This document shows, piece by piece, positions 24,941 through 32,679 of a DNA stretch of 64,000 bases; the first letter of the stretch is position 1; every line of letters starts with the position of its first letter. The stretch comes from Herbiconiux sp. Its GTDB lineage: Bacteria; Actinomycetota; Actinomycetes; Actinomycetales; Microbacteriaceae. Where the stretch lies: contig NZ_SCVE01000012.1 of the NCBI RefSeq assembly GCF_004297105.1, forward strand, positions 1-64,000, given 5' to 3'. Position numbers and translations under genes: made by a program. Below the pieces are notes generated by a model. The model was not told the origin of the DNA. It did not search any database and was given only the letters and a program-made list of their open reading frames with translations.

Positions 24941-25873
24941 TTAGAGGGTGACCTTGTCGCCGCCCTTGAGGGCGAGCATCCGGCGCGCGTCGGCCGGGGT
25001 GGCGATGGCCTTGCCGAGGTCTTCGACCACGGCGCGCGCCTTCCGCACCTGCTGTGCGTTGCTCGTGGCGAGCCGGCCCTTGCCGATCCACAGACTGTCC
25101 TCGAGCCCCACCCGGACATGCCCGCCCAGCCAGGCACTGTGCGTGCCGAACTGCATCTGAGCCCGGCCGGCGGCGAAGGCGGAGAAGTAGTACTCGTTGC
25201 CGAACAGCTTGTCGGCGATCGCCACCATGTGCGTGAGATTCTCGTGATCGGCACCGATGCCGCCCAGGATGCCGAACACGCCCTGGATCAGGAACGGCGG
25301 CCGGATCAATCCCCGCTCCACGAAATACGCCAACGTGTAGAGATGACCGATGTCGTAGCACTCGAACTCGAACCGGGTTCCGAGATTCTCGCCCAGCTCG
25401 CGGAGGGTGTACTCGATGCGGTCGAAGGAGTTGATGAAGGGGTGTGAATACGTGTTGAGCACGTACTGCCTCTCCCAGTCGTACTTCCAGTCGGTGACCT
25501 TGTCGGCGATTCCGGAGTAGACGAAGTTCATCGAGCCCATGTTGAGCGACGCGAGCTCGGGCGCGAAGCGAAGTGCTCCCGCCAGCCGTTCCGGCATGGT
25601 CATCGCCGACGACCCTCCGGTGGTGATGTTGATCACCACGTCGGTCTTCTCGAGGATGCGCGGCACGATCTGCTCATAGATCTCGGCCTCCCAGGCCGGC
25701 CGGCCATCGGGGTGCCGGGCGTGCAGATGGATGATCGCCGAGCCGGCCTCGACGGCCTCCAAGGCGGAGGCCACGATCTGGTCGGCGTCGCGCGGCAGAT
25801 ACTCGCTCTGCGACGGAACGTTGACCGAGCCGGTGACGGCCGTGCTGATGATGACCTTCTCGGCGGTGCGCAT
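24941..25873 (-). CDS. Beta-keto acid cleavage enzyme (BKACE, formerly DUF849)
   Basis: 310 residues. The BKACE pattern is complete: 'KVIISTAVTGSVNVPSQSEYLP', 'AGSAIIHLHARHPDGRPAW' (two zinc-binding His), 'VVINITTGGSSAMTMPERL', 'LASLNMGSMNFV', 'FECYDIGHLYTLAYFV', 'PPFLIQGVFGILGGIGAD', and 'GGHVRVGLEDSLWIGKGRLATSN'. The prototype, Kce of lysine fermentation, condenses 3-keto-5-aminohexanoate with acetyl-CoA to give acetoacetate and an acyl-CoA. Which beta-keto acid is used here is not readable. Its start abuts the stop of the DUF6282 gene. It is the second gene of the operon and the best clue to its chemistry. Confidence 0.93.
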   Translation of the reverse strand: MRTAEKVIISTAVTGSVNVPSQSEYLPRDADQIVASALEAVEAGSAIIHLHARHPDGRPAWEAEIYEQIVPRILEKTDVVINITTGGSSAMTMPERLAGALRFAPELASLNMGSMNFVYSGIADKVTDWKYDWERQYVLNTYSHPFINSFDRIEYTLRELGENLGTRFEFECYDIGHLYTLAYFVERGLIRPPFLIQGVFGILGGIGADHENLTHMVAIADKLFGNEYYFSAFAAGRAQMQFGTHSAWLGGHVRVGLEDSLWIGKGRLATSNAQQVRKARAVVEDLGKAIATPADARRMLALKGGDKVTL

Positions 25874-26793
25874 CAGATGGTCTCCTCGAGGCCGAGGAGG
25901 AAGGCGGTGTTGCGGCAGATCATCTGGCGCACATCCTTCTCCGGTATGCCGTGATCGAGCAGCTGCTGCACCACATAGATGTAGCCGTCGACCGGCAGCG
26001 GGTTGGTCTTCTGGCCGAGATCGGAATCGATGACGGTGCGCTCCGGGCCGACCTTCCGGATCCAGTCGACCAGTTGGGAGATGGGGAAACCCGGGGCAGG
26101 AACGCCCGGGTGGTACATCGACATCTCATGCTCGACGAAAGCCCCGTAGCCGAGCATCTCCTCGACATCGCCCTCCGAGGCGTTCACGATGAAGTCGGGG
26201 TGGTGCAGCAGAAGCCGGCGTACGCCGTTCTCCTTCGCGGTCGCGAAGAGGGCCTTCATCGACTCCGCATCGAGGTGACCGCCCGACAGCATGATCCCGG
26301 CCTCGCCCACCAACTGGGTGACGCGCACCGTCTCCGGCGAGACGACGCCGGGGCTCGCCCACACCGACTCCTCCTTCTCCTCGAGGTTGGAGCCCGCCGT
26401 CGGAAACCCGTCGTCGTGACTGTGGGCCCGGATGTGCTGGCCGGCCGAGACCGTCGGGCCCCACACGGCCCGCCCGCCCATCTGGATCGCCACCGCGACC
26501 GCCGAGGGATTGATGCCGCCGACCTCGGAGTTGAGCGCCACGCCGCCGTAGACCGGGGTCGGCGCATCCTTCAGCAATTCCTTCATCGCCAGCAGGTCCA
26601 TCACGGTGTTGTGGTGGTGCGACTTGATCAGGATCGCGCGCATGTTGATGCGGGCCGCGTCGTAGGAGGCGTCGACGTGGTCGAGCCGGCGCGGAAACGG
26701 GCTGGGGCCGGAGTGCACGTGCAGGTCGACCGCTCCGTCGAGCACTTTGAGTAGAGCGGGCGTTGGTGTGGTCATGTCGTCGGCGACGAGCAT
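25873..26793 (-). CDS. DUF6282 family protein (amidohydrolase-like)
   Basis: 306 residues. The start at 26793 (MLVADDMTT) is supported by AAGGAGG seven bases upstream; MTTPTP at 26775 is less likely. Metal-hydrolase features are visible: 'GAVDLHVHSGPSPFPRRLDH' (His-x-His), 'ILIKSHHHNTVMDL', 'VYGGVALNSEVGGIN', 'LLLHHPDFIVN' and 'TVIDSDLGQ' (late Asp). This layout is that of amidohydrolase/TIM-barrel enzymes that cleave cyclic amides, lactones or esters. The family has no assigned reaction that I know of. It is the first gene of the leftward operon and may carry out the first attack on the imported substrate. Confidence 0.85.
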   Translation of the reverse strand: MLVADDMTTPTPALLKVLDGAVDLHVHSGPSPFPRRLDHVDASYDAARINMRAILIKSHHHNTVMDLLAMKELLKDAPTPVYGGVALNSEVGGINPSAVAVAIQMGGRAVWGPTVSAGQHIRAHSHDDGFPTAGSNLEEKEESVWASPGVVSPETVRVTQLVGEAGIMLSGGHLDAESMKALFATAKENGVRRLLLHHPDFIVNASEGDVEEMLGYGAFVEHEMSMYHPGVPAPGFPISQLVDWIRKVGPERTVIDSDLGQKTNPLPVDGYIYVVQQLLDHGIPEKDVRQMICRNTAFLLGLEETI

Positions 26794-27000
26794 CCGAGAA
26801 CCTCCTTGTGTTCGGATTGCGTACTTTTGGTTCAGAATACGGACTTTCGCCGGAACTGTCCAGCGCAGTTCCGCTGATCTTCACGGTTTGATGACCCTCC
26901 ATCATGTTCGTGATGCGAAATTGGTAATTGCATTATGAACATTTGCTTGCTTTACTGGTGCTCGTACAAGTCCGCAGAAACCTCGATGAGGAGGTGAGAG
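26794..27000. promoter_or_regulatory. Divergent control region of the catabolic island
   Basis: 207 bp between the two divergent operons, visibly richer in A/T than the surroundings. It contains a perfect inverted repeat CGGAACTG-N7-CAGTTCCG at 26851-26873, the size expected for an IclR-family dimer site. AAGGAGG precedes the leftward first gene and GAGGAGGTGAGAG the rightward iclR gene. The AT-rich segment around 26910-26950 is the natural place for the rightward promoter. Binding by the neighbouring IclR protein is inference. Confidence 0.65.
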
Positions 27001-27777
27001 ATGACCGAGACGGCAACCGAGTCCGGAGACGACCAGCGGGTCTTCCCCCTCCCCGAGGCCGAGCGAGGCGCGATCCAGTCGATCGAGCGCGCAGCCATGG
27101 TGCTGGCGCTCTTCGACCAGAACACCCGCAGGCTGTCCCCGGCACTGGTGTCGGAGCGCCTCGGACTGAATCGCACGACCGCGCACCGCTATCTGCAGTC
27201 GCTGCAGGCATCCGGATTCCTCGGTGCCTCGTACGGCCCCGGACCACTGATCGACCAGCTCTCGGGTCTCGTCTCGGGGCGGCAGCAGATCCTGTCCCTC
27301 GCCCCGACCATGCTCCGGCAGCTCTCCGACCGCACCGGTCTGACCGCGGTGCTCAGCTTCCTCGGCCGGTCAGGAGCGGTCGTGGGTCACGTCGAGGAGG
27401 CCAACGCGGGCACGATCGTGCTCACGGTGCGAGTCGGCACGGTGCTGGAGCTGAAGGCCGCGCAGTCCCGCGCACTCCTGGCCTTCCAGTCCGACCCCGC
27501 CGTGGTGGCACGTCTGCACGCGGGCCTCACCCCCGAGGAAGCGCGCAAAGAGAACGCCGAACTGGCGCTCGTGCGCCGCGACCGTGTGGCGTGGGCCGAT
27601 CTCGGGCGGGTAGGACTGGCATCGGTCGCCGTACCCGTGTTCGGCAGCGGTGATGTGCAGGCGGCCATGGCCGTGCTCGGAACCACAACGATGCTGCCCT
27701 CCTCCGAACAGTCGGCGGAGCGCGTGATGATGCTGAGAGACGCCGCAGAGCAACTCAGCGCGATGGTGAACGGATGA
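27001..27777 (+). CDS. IclR-family transcriptional regulator
   Basis: 258 residues. N-terminal winged helix: 'AIQSIERAAMVLALFD', 'VSERLGLNRTTAHRYLQSLQASGFL'. The C-terminal effector domain includes 'DRTGLTAVLSFLGRSGAVVGHVEEA', 'GTVLELKAAQSRALLAF' and 'RVGLASVAVPVFGSGDVQAAMAVLG'. A GAGGAGGTG site precedes the ATG. It is the first gene of the rightward operon and overlaps the first permease by 4 bp. It is the likely local regulator of both divergent operons, acting at the palindrome 130 bp upstream. The effector is probably the transported substrate or an intermediate. Confidence 0.92.
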   Translation: MTETATESGDDQRVFPLPEAERGAIQSIERAAMVLALFDQNTRRLSPALVSERLGLNRTTAHRYLQSLQASGFLGASYGPGPLIDQLSGLVSGRQQILSLAPTMLRQLSDRTGLTAVLSFLGRSGAVVGHVEEANAGTIVLTVRVGTVLELKAAQSRALLAFQSDPAVVARLHAGLTPEEARKENAELALVRRDRVAWADLGRVGLASVAVPVFGSGDVQAAMAVLGTTTMLPSSEQSAERVMMLRDAAEQLSAMVNG

Positions 27778-28655
27778 CCCCCATGACGACAACACCCCGA
27801 CCACGGCGGGCCCCGCGCCCGAGTTGGCTCCTGTTGGTGCCCGCTCTCGCGCTGCTCGCCGGGATCCTGCTCGTGCCGCTCGGGCAGAGCCTGTTGAGGA
27901 GCATCGGCGCGCCGGAGTTCACCCTCGAGCACTACGCGAGCCTCTTCACCGACGGCGTGACGCTGACCGTGCTGGGCCGCACGGCGATGACCGCGGTGAT
28001 CGTGACGGCCGTGGCGTTCCTGCTCGGCTACCCCTACGCCTACCTCATGACGCGAGTGGGTCCACGGCTGCGCGGTGTGCTGCTCGTGATCGTGCTGATC
28101 CCTTTCTGGACCTCGGTGATGGCCCGCAACTACGCGTGGATCGTGCTGCTCCAGCGCGGCGGCCCGGTGCAGAGCGTCTTCGAGTTCTTCGGGGCCGGCG
28201 ACATCGTCTTCCAGGGCAGTGTGGTGGGCGTCACCATCGCGATGAGCCAGGTTCTGTTGCCGTTCATGGTTCTTCCGCTGTTCAGTTCGCTCGGCGGAAT
28301 CGACCGGAAGCTGCTGCTCGCCGCCCGTGGACTCGGATCGTCACCGCTCATGGCGTTCTGGAAGATCTACTGGCCGCTGTCGCGTGGTGGGGTGGTCTCG
28401 GGCCTGATCCTCGTGTTCACCCTGAGTCTCGGCTTCTACGTCACTCCCGCGCTGCTCGGCTCCCCCCAGCAGTCACTGATCGCCCAGCTCCTCGCCCAGC
28501 GCACCACCCAGTTGCTGGACTTCGCCGGCGCGGGCGCCCTGGGCATCCTCGTGCTCGTGATCACGCTCGTGCTCGTCGCCTGGGCGAATCGCTTCGGCGG
28601 CACCATCTCGGCGATCGGGGTCGCCAGCACCTCACGAACGAAGGAGACCCGATGA
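27774..28655 (+). CDS. ABC transporter permease, polyamine-type (PotB-like)
   Basis: 293 residues; start ATG 27774 overlapping the iclR stop, or 27783. Six membrane segments are visible, beginning 'WLLLVPALALLAGILLVPL' and ending 'GALGILVLVITLVLVAWA'. The EAA-type loop is 'LLLAARGLGSSPLMAFWKI', which contacts the ATPase. The 'PYAYLMTRVGPRLRGVLLVIVLIPFW' region is characteristic of PotB-type permeases for spermidine/putrescine or 2-aminoethylphosphonate. It forms the heterodimeric channel with the next gene, which overlaps it by 4 bp. The substrate cannot be deduced from the permease. Confidence 0.92.
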   Translation: MTPMTTTPRPRRAPRPSWLLLVPALALLAGILLVPLGQSLLRSIGAPEFTLEHYASLFTDGVTLTVLGRTAMTAVIVTAVAFLLGYPYAYLMTRVGPRLRGVLLVIVLIPFWTSVMARNYAWIVLLQRGGPVQSVFEFFGAGDIVFQGSVVGVTIAMSQVLLPFMVLPLFSSLGGIDRKLLLAARGLGSSPLMAFWKIYWPLSRGGVVSGLILVFTLSLGFYVTPALLGSPQQSLIAQLLAQRTTQLLDFAGAGALGILVLVITLVLVAWANRFGGTISAIGVASTSRTKETR

Positions 28656-29464
28656 CCGCCGCCCGCCGCCGCGAGCGGGGAGTCGACCCGATCCCCTGGT
28701 GGCTGATCGCCGTCGGCACGCTCGTGGCGCTCTACTTCATCCTCCCCACCCTGATCGTCATCCCGTTGAGCTTCAGCTCGGCGTCGGCGTTCGAGTTTCC
28801 GCCGAAAGACTTCTCACTCCGCTGGTACGAGAACTTCTTCACCGATCCGGTCTGGCTGAAGTCGCTCGGCAACTCGTTCCTGGTGGCCATACTCGCCGCC
28901 CTTATCGCCACGGTGGTCGGCACGGCTGCCGCGGTGGGGCTCAACCGGCTGACCGGCCGGCTCGCAGGCTTCCTTCGCACGCTGCTCATGATCTCGATGG
29001 TCACCCCGGCCATCGTGGTGGCGGTGGCCGTGTACATCTCGTTCCTGCAGTGGCACCTCACCGGCAGTCTCCTGGGCTACGTGCTCGCGCACGCCGCACT
29101 CGGCGTACCGTTCGTGCTCGTGTCGGTGACGACTGCGCTCGGCGGGTTCGACTCCACGTTGCTCCGCGCCTCCGCGTCCCTGGGTGCACCGCCGCTTCGG
29201 TCGTTCCTGCGGGTGACGATGCCACTGATCAGTCGAGGCGTGATCACGGGAGCCATCTTCGCCTTCGTGACCTCCTTCGACGAGGTCGTGATCGCGCTCT
29301 TCCTCCGCTCGCCCACGTTCCAGACCCTGCCCGTGCAGATGTACAACAGCGTGACCTTCGAGCTCGACCCCACCATCTCCGCCTCGTCGAGTCTCGTCGT
29401 CGTCGTGGTGACCATCATCTTCCTGGTGCCGCTGCTCATCGGCAGCCGCAAGAAGACCCGTTAG
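28652..29464 (+). CDS. ABC transporter permease, polyamine-type (PotC-like)
   Basis: 270 residues from the ATG at 28652 (MTAARRRERGVDPIPWWLI). The frame is open about 830 bp upstream, but that part is out of phase with, and shadows, the first permease. PotC features: first segment 'LIAVGTLVALYFILPTLIVIPLSF', 'FPPKDFSLRWYENFF', the EAA-like loop 'LRASASLGAPPLRSFLRV', and 'VITGAIFAFVTSFDEVVIALFL'. It is the second half of the import channel. The stop is followed after 9 bp by the TTG start of the ATPase gene. Confidence 0.92.
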   Translation: MTAARRRERGVDPIPWWLIAVGTLVALYFILPTLIVIPLSFSSASAFEFPPKDFSLRWYENFFTDPVWLKSLGNSFLVAILAALIATVVGTAAAVGLNRLTGRLAGFLRTLLMISMVTPAIVVAVAVYISFLQWHLTGSLLGYVLAHAALGVPFVLVSVTTALGGFDSTLLRASASLGAPPLRSFLRVTMPLISRGVITGAIFAFVTSFDEVVIALFLRSPTFQTLPVQMYNSVTFELDPTISASSSLVVVVVTIIFLVPLLIGSRKKTR

Positions 29465-29473
29465 GAGACCGAC

Positions 29474-30622
29474 TTGACCATCTCGAGCAAAGTAGCCGCC
29501 GCCGCGCCGGCACCGGCATCCACGCCGGATTCCGCACGGCAGGGAACGCAGATCCGGTTGTCAGGCGTCACGAAGGACTACGGACTCGCTTCTCCCGCCG
29601 TCGACGCCGTCTCGCTCACGATCCAGCCCGGCGAGTTCATGACCCTGTTGGGACCGAGCGGATCGGGCAAGACCACCACTCTCAACCTCATCGCCGGCTT
29701 CGAGACCCTCTCCTCCGGCACCATCGCGCTCGACGGCGCCGATGTGGGTACCCTCCCTCCGCACAAGCGCAACCTCGGCATGCTCTTCCAGAACTACGCC
29801 CTCTTCCCCCACATGACGGTCGCGCAGAACGTGGCGTACCCGTTGCGGGAACGAAAGGTGCCGAAGGACGAGATCGCGCGTCGTGTCGCCGAGGTGCTCG
29901 AGCTCGTGCAGCTGCCCGGACGCGATCAGAACTATCCGTCGCAGCTCTCCGGAGGCCAGCAGCAGCGTGTCGCCCTCGCACGGGCGATCGTGTTCGACCC
30001 GGCTGCACTCCTGCTGGACGAGCCGCTCGGAGCACTCGACCGCAATCTGCGCGGAGCCCTGCAGATGGAGATCCGTCGCATCCACCGCGAGGTGGGCTCG
30101 ACCTTCGTGTTCGTCACGCACGACCAGGAGGAGGCGATGAACCTCTCCGATCGGATCGCGCTGTTCAACACCGGACGAATCGAGCAGGTCGGCACTCCGG
30201 AGGAGCTCTACCGCCGCCCCGACACCCTCTTCACGGCTCGCTTCCTGGGCGATTCGAACGTGTTCGATCTCGGCGAAGCCGCAGTCGGCACGCAGGCGAC
30301 GTGGGAGGACCACATCTGGTCGGTCGATCCGGCCACCGTGGCCGAACATCCGGGTGTGAAGGCTCACGGCGCGGTCGTCGTCAGACCGGAAGACGTTCGG
30401 ATCTCTCACGATCCCCAAGCGGTCGCGCCCGGCGCCAATGCGGTGCGCGCGACCGTTCGCGACCTCGAGTACATGGGGTCGTACCGCACGGTCATGCTCG
30501 ACGTCGGTCACTCCCGGCAGCTCGGCCGCGCCAGGATCGATGCCCTCGACGCCGCCTTCGCGGTGGGCGACGAGGTCACGGCCTGGTGGAAGCCGGAACG
30601 CCAGCGCATCGTCGCCGCGTGA
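29474..30622 (+). CDS. ABC transporter ATP-binding protein (PotA-like)
   Basis: 382 residues from a TTG at 29474 (TISSKVAAAAP), with AGGAG nine bases upstream. The ATPase is complete: Walker A 'LLGPSGSGKTTTLNLIAG', Q-loop 'LGMLFQNYALFPHMTV', signature 'LSGGQQQRVALARAI', Walker B 'ALLLDEPLGALD', and His switch 'VFVTHDQEEAM'. The last third is a TOBE domain with 'VVVRPEDVRIS' and 'LEYMGSYRTVMLDV', as in PotA/FbpC/PhnT-type importers. It energises the two upstream permeases. Confidence 0.94.
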   Translation: MTISSKVAAAAPAPASTPDSARQGTQIRLSGVTKDYGLASPAVDAVSLTIQPGEFMTLLGPSGSGKTTTLNLIAGFETLSSGTIALDGADVGTLPPHKRNLGMLFQNYALFPHMTVAQNVAYPLRERKVPKDEIARRVAEVLELVQLPGRDQNYPSQLSGGQQQRVALARAIVFDPAALLLDEPLGALDRNLRGALQMEIRRIHREVGSTFVFVTHDQEEAMNLSDRIALFNTGRIEQVGTPEELYRRPDTLFTARFLGDSNVFDLGEAAVGTQATWEDHIWSVDPATVAEHPGVKAHGAVVVRPEDVRISHDPQAVAPGANAVRATVRDLEYMGSYRTVMLDVGHSRQLGRARIDALDAAFAVGDEVTAWWKPERQRIVAA

Positions 30623-30656
30623 CCTGGAACGCCGTCGAACCGTCCCCCTCCTCCCG

Positions 30657-30679
30657 TCCATCCATCCATCCATCCATCC
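30657..30679. repeat. TCCA tetranucleotide microsatellite
   Basis: 5.75 tandem copies of TCCA, 58 bp upstream of the start of the substrate-binding-protein gene and inside the 114-bp gap after the ATPase gene. The following stretch is also a C/A-rich simple sequence. Such tracts can slip in length and alter spacing or mRNA structure; no such effect is shown here. Confidence 0.9.
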
Positions 30680-30736
30680 GACCACCACAACCACCACAGC
30701 ACCCGGCCCCCGGGTACCCGATCGAAGGAAACGACA

Positions 30737-31822
30737 ATGGTGTCCAGATCCAGAACCCTCTCCGTCAGCCTCGGCCTCCTCGCCGTGACCGCGCTGCTCT
30801 CGGGCTGCGCCGGAGGCTCAAGCGACCCCGGCAGCAGCACTGCGGCGGGCGATGCCGATGCGCCAGCCACCATCACGTTCGTGGGCTACGGCGGAGGTGG
30901 CCAGGACGCCCAGATCGAGGCCTGGCAGAAGCCGTACACCGAGGCGCACCCGAATGTGACCTTCGTGAACACCTCACCGCCCGACGTCGCCCAGGTCAAG
31001 GCGCAGGTCGAGAGCGGTTCCGTGCAGTGGGACGTCATGGCGACCGCTCCGTACGCAGCTCAACAGAACTGCGGCACGCTCTTCGAGAAGCTCGACCTCA
31101 GCGCGATCGACCAGACCGACCTCGTCGAGGGCACGGTCGGTGAGTGCTACCTCGGCAACTGGATCAATGCCACCCCGATCGCCTACCGAACCGACGCCTT
31201 CCCTGCCGGACAGGGACCCAAGACGGTCGCCGACTTCTTCGACACCGACAAGTTCCCCGGGCAGCGCGGCATCGTCACCAACCTGCAGAACGGCATCCTC
31301 GAGTACCCGTTGCTCGCCGACGGCGTCGACCCCGACGAGCTCTACCCGCTGGACGTCGATCGCGCCCTGAACAAGCTCGACACCATCCGCGACGTCACGA
31401 CGTTCGCTCCCAACGTGGGCGCGCTGCAGCAGGCCGTCGAGGCCGACCAGGTCGACATGTTCCTGCTGCCCGACTCCCGTCTGGTCCCCCTGCTGCAGAG
31501 CGGCATGGACATCACGATCGTGTGGGACGAGACCGTGGCATCGCTGAACGCCTTCGCCATCCCGAAGGGTGCGCCCAACAAGGATGCCGCCGTCGACTTC
31601 ATCTCGAGCGTGGTGGAGCCCGACCAGGTGGCGAAGATCTCCGAACTGCTCGGTGTCGCACCGGTGAATACGGCGGCGAAGCCGCAGCTCGACGAGTTCA
31701 CGAAGCAAGTGGAGGTCTACGGGCCCGCGAACACGGGCGGCACGGTGCTGCAGGATGTCGACTGGTACGCCGAGAACTTCAATGACGTGTCGACCAAGCT
31801 GACCACCTGGTTGGCCGGATGA
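30737..31822 (+). CDS. ABC transporter substrate-binding lipoprotein (PotD/polyamine type)
   Basis: 361 residues. Lipoprotein signal: 'SRSRTLSVSLGLLAVTALLSGC' with lipobox LSGC, then a flexible Gly/Ser linker. The mature part follows the PotD/PotF (SBP_bac_8) pattern: 'ITFVGYGGGGQDAQIEAWQKPY', 'LFEKLDLSAI', 'WINATPIAYRTDAFP', 'VADFFDTDKFPGQRGI', and 'ITIVWDETVASLNAFAIPKGAPN'. It captures the substrate outside the membrane for the importer encoded upstream. The ATG is preceded by GAAGGAAACGACA. The ligand is likely a small charged organic molecule; polyamines, aminoethylphosphonate and opine-like compounds are all bound by relatives. Confidence 0.92.
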   Translation: MVSRSRTLSVSLGLLAVTALLSGCAGGSSDPGSSTAAGDADAPATITFVGYGGGGQDAQIEAWQKPYTEAHPNVTFVNTSPPDVAQVKAQVESGSVQWDVMATAPYAAQQNCGTLFEKLDLSAIDQTDLVEGTVGECYLGNWINATPIAYRTDAFPAGQGPKTVADFFDTDKFPGQRGIVTNLQNGILEYPLLADGVDPDELYPLDVDRALNKLDTIRDVTTFAPNVGALQQAVEADQVDMFLLPDSRLVPLLQSGMDITIVWDETVASLNAFAIPKGAPNKDAAVDFISSVVEPDQVAKISELLGVAPVNTAAKPQLDEFTKQVEVYGPANTGGTVLQDVDWYAENFNDVSTKLTTWLAG

Positions 31823-31887
31823 CCCCCGGGCCCGCGCTCACGCTCCGCCCCTCCGGAGATGTTCTGCCTCTGAACTACGCTTCAGGC

Positions 31888-32679
31888 ATGGTGAACACCG
31901 ATGGCACAGGCGAGGCGTCCGGTTCCGACATCCAGGCGGTGGCGCGAGTCGGCCAGATCTGCTCCCTCTTCGGCCCGAACACGATCGAGCTGACGGCGGC
32001 GGATGTGGCTGAGCGCCTCCACCTGAACCGCACGACGGCGTACCGCTACTGCGCGTCGCTCGTCGCGGCCGGAATCCTCGAGCGCGGGCCCCGCCGGGGC
32101 ACCTTCGTGCTGGGCGGCTTGATGTTGCAGCTCGGCATCCATGCCCTGAGCCGCCGGCAGGTCGTCGAGATCGCCCCCCGCCACCTCACCGAGCTGGGTG
32201 CGGCCGTTCGTATGACGGCCGTGCTCAGCCTCTGGGGGGCTCGTGGCCCCGTTGTCGCGCTGGTCGAGGAGGACACGAGCCGCACGGCCGTCGTGACGGT
32301 GCGGGCCGGCTCCCAGCTGGACGCCACCGCCGCGCAGACCCGCGTCTTCCTCGGTCATCTCGCCGACGAGCGCGCGATCGAGGGGCTGACCGAGGGCGCC
32401 AGTTCTGCCCAGCGCGCCGAGCTCGAGGCGGCCGTCTACACCGCTCGGCGAGCGGGCTACTGCATCGCCTCGCAGTCGGGCGGCGTCTTCTCCGTGGCCG
32501 CACCGGTGTTCGATGAACTCGGTATCGCTGCCACGGTGGGCCTTCTGGGGGCAGACCCGCACGCAGACCTCTCCCCCGGCTCCCCCATCGTCACCCAGTT
32601 GCTGAAGACCACTCGGGCTCTCAGCGACGAACTGCGCAACACCCGAGAGGCGCGACAGAATGAGACCTCCGACGTATGA
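31888..32679 (+). CDS. Second IclR-family transcriptional regulator
   Basis: 263 residues from ATG 31888 (MVNTDGTGEASGSDIQ). An in-frame ATG at 31819 overlaps the previous stop and would add 23 residues of non-domain sequence; neither start has a strong ribosome site. HTH: 'QICSLFG', 'VAERLHLNRTTAYRYCASLVAAGIL'. Effector domain: 'AVRMTAVLSLWGARGPVVALVEED', 'GSQLDATAAQTRVFLGHL', 'GGVFSVAAPVFDELGIAATVGLLG'. Like the first IclR of the island it retains the LNRTTA recognition helix, so both may see related operators. Two IclR genes in one transport/catabolic operon is uncommon. It overlaps the cyclase gene by 20 bp. Confidence 0.88.
   Translation: MVNTDGTGEASGSDIQAVARVGQICSLFGPNTIELTAADVAERLHLNRTTAYRYCASLVAAGILERGPRRGTFVLGGLMLQLGIHALSRRQVVEIAPRHLTELGAAVRMTAVLSLWGARGPVVALVEEDTSRTAVVTVRAGSQLDATAAQTRVFLGHLADERAIEGLTEGASSAQRAELEAAVYTARRAGYCIASQSGGVFSVAAPVFDELGIAATVGLLGADPHADLSPGSPIVTQLLKTTRALSDELRNTREARQNETSDV

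Noticed and set aside
30657..30720. CRISPR-like reading of the CATC/CCAC repeats
   Set aside because: The units are four bases long without spacers, so it is a simple-sequence tract.
28699..31143. An 814-codon plus-strand frame across the ABC transporter genes
   Set aside because: It crosses three well-supported genes in a different frame and reads as Arg/Pro-rich nonsense.
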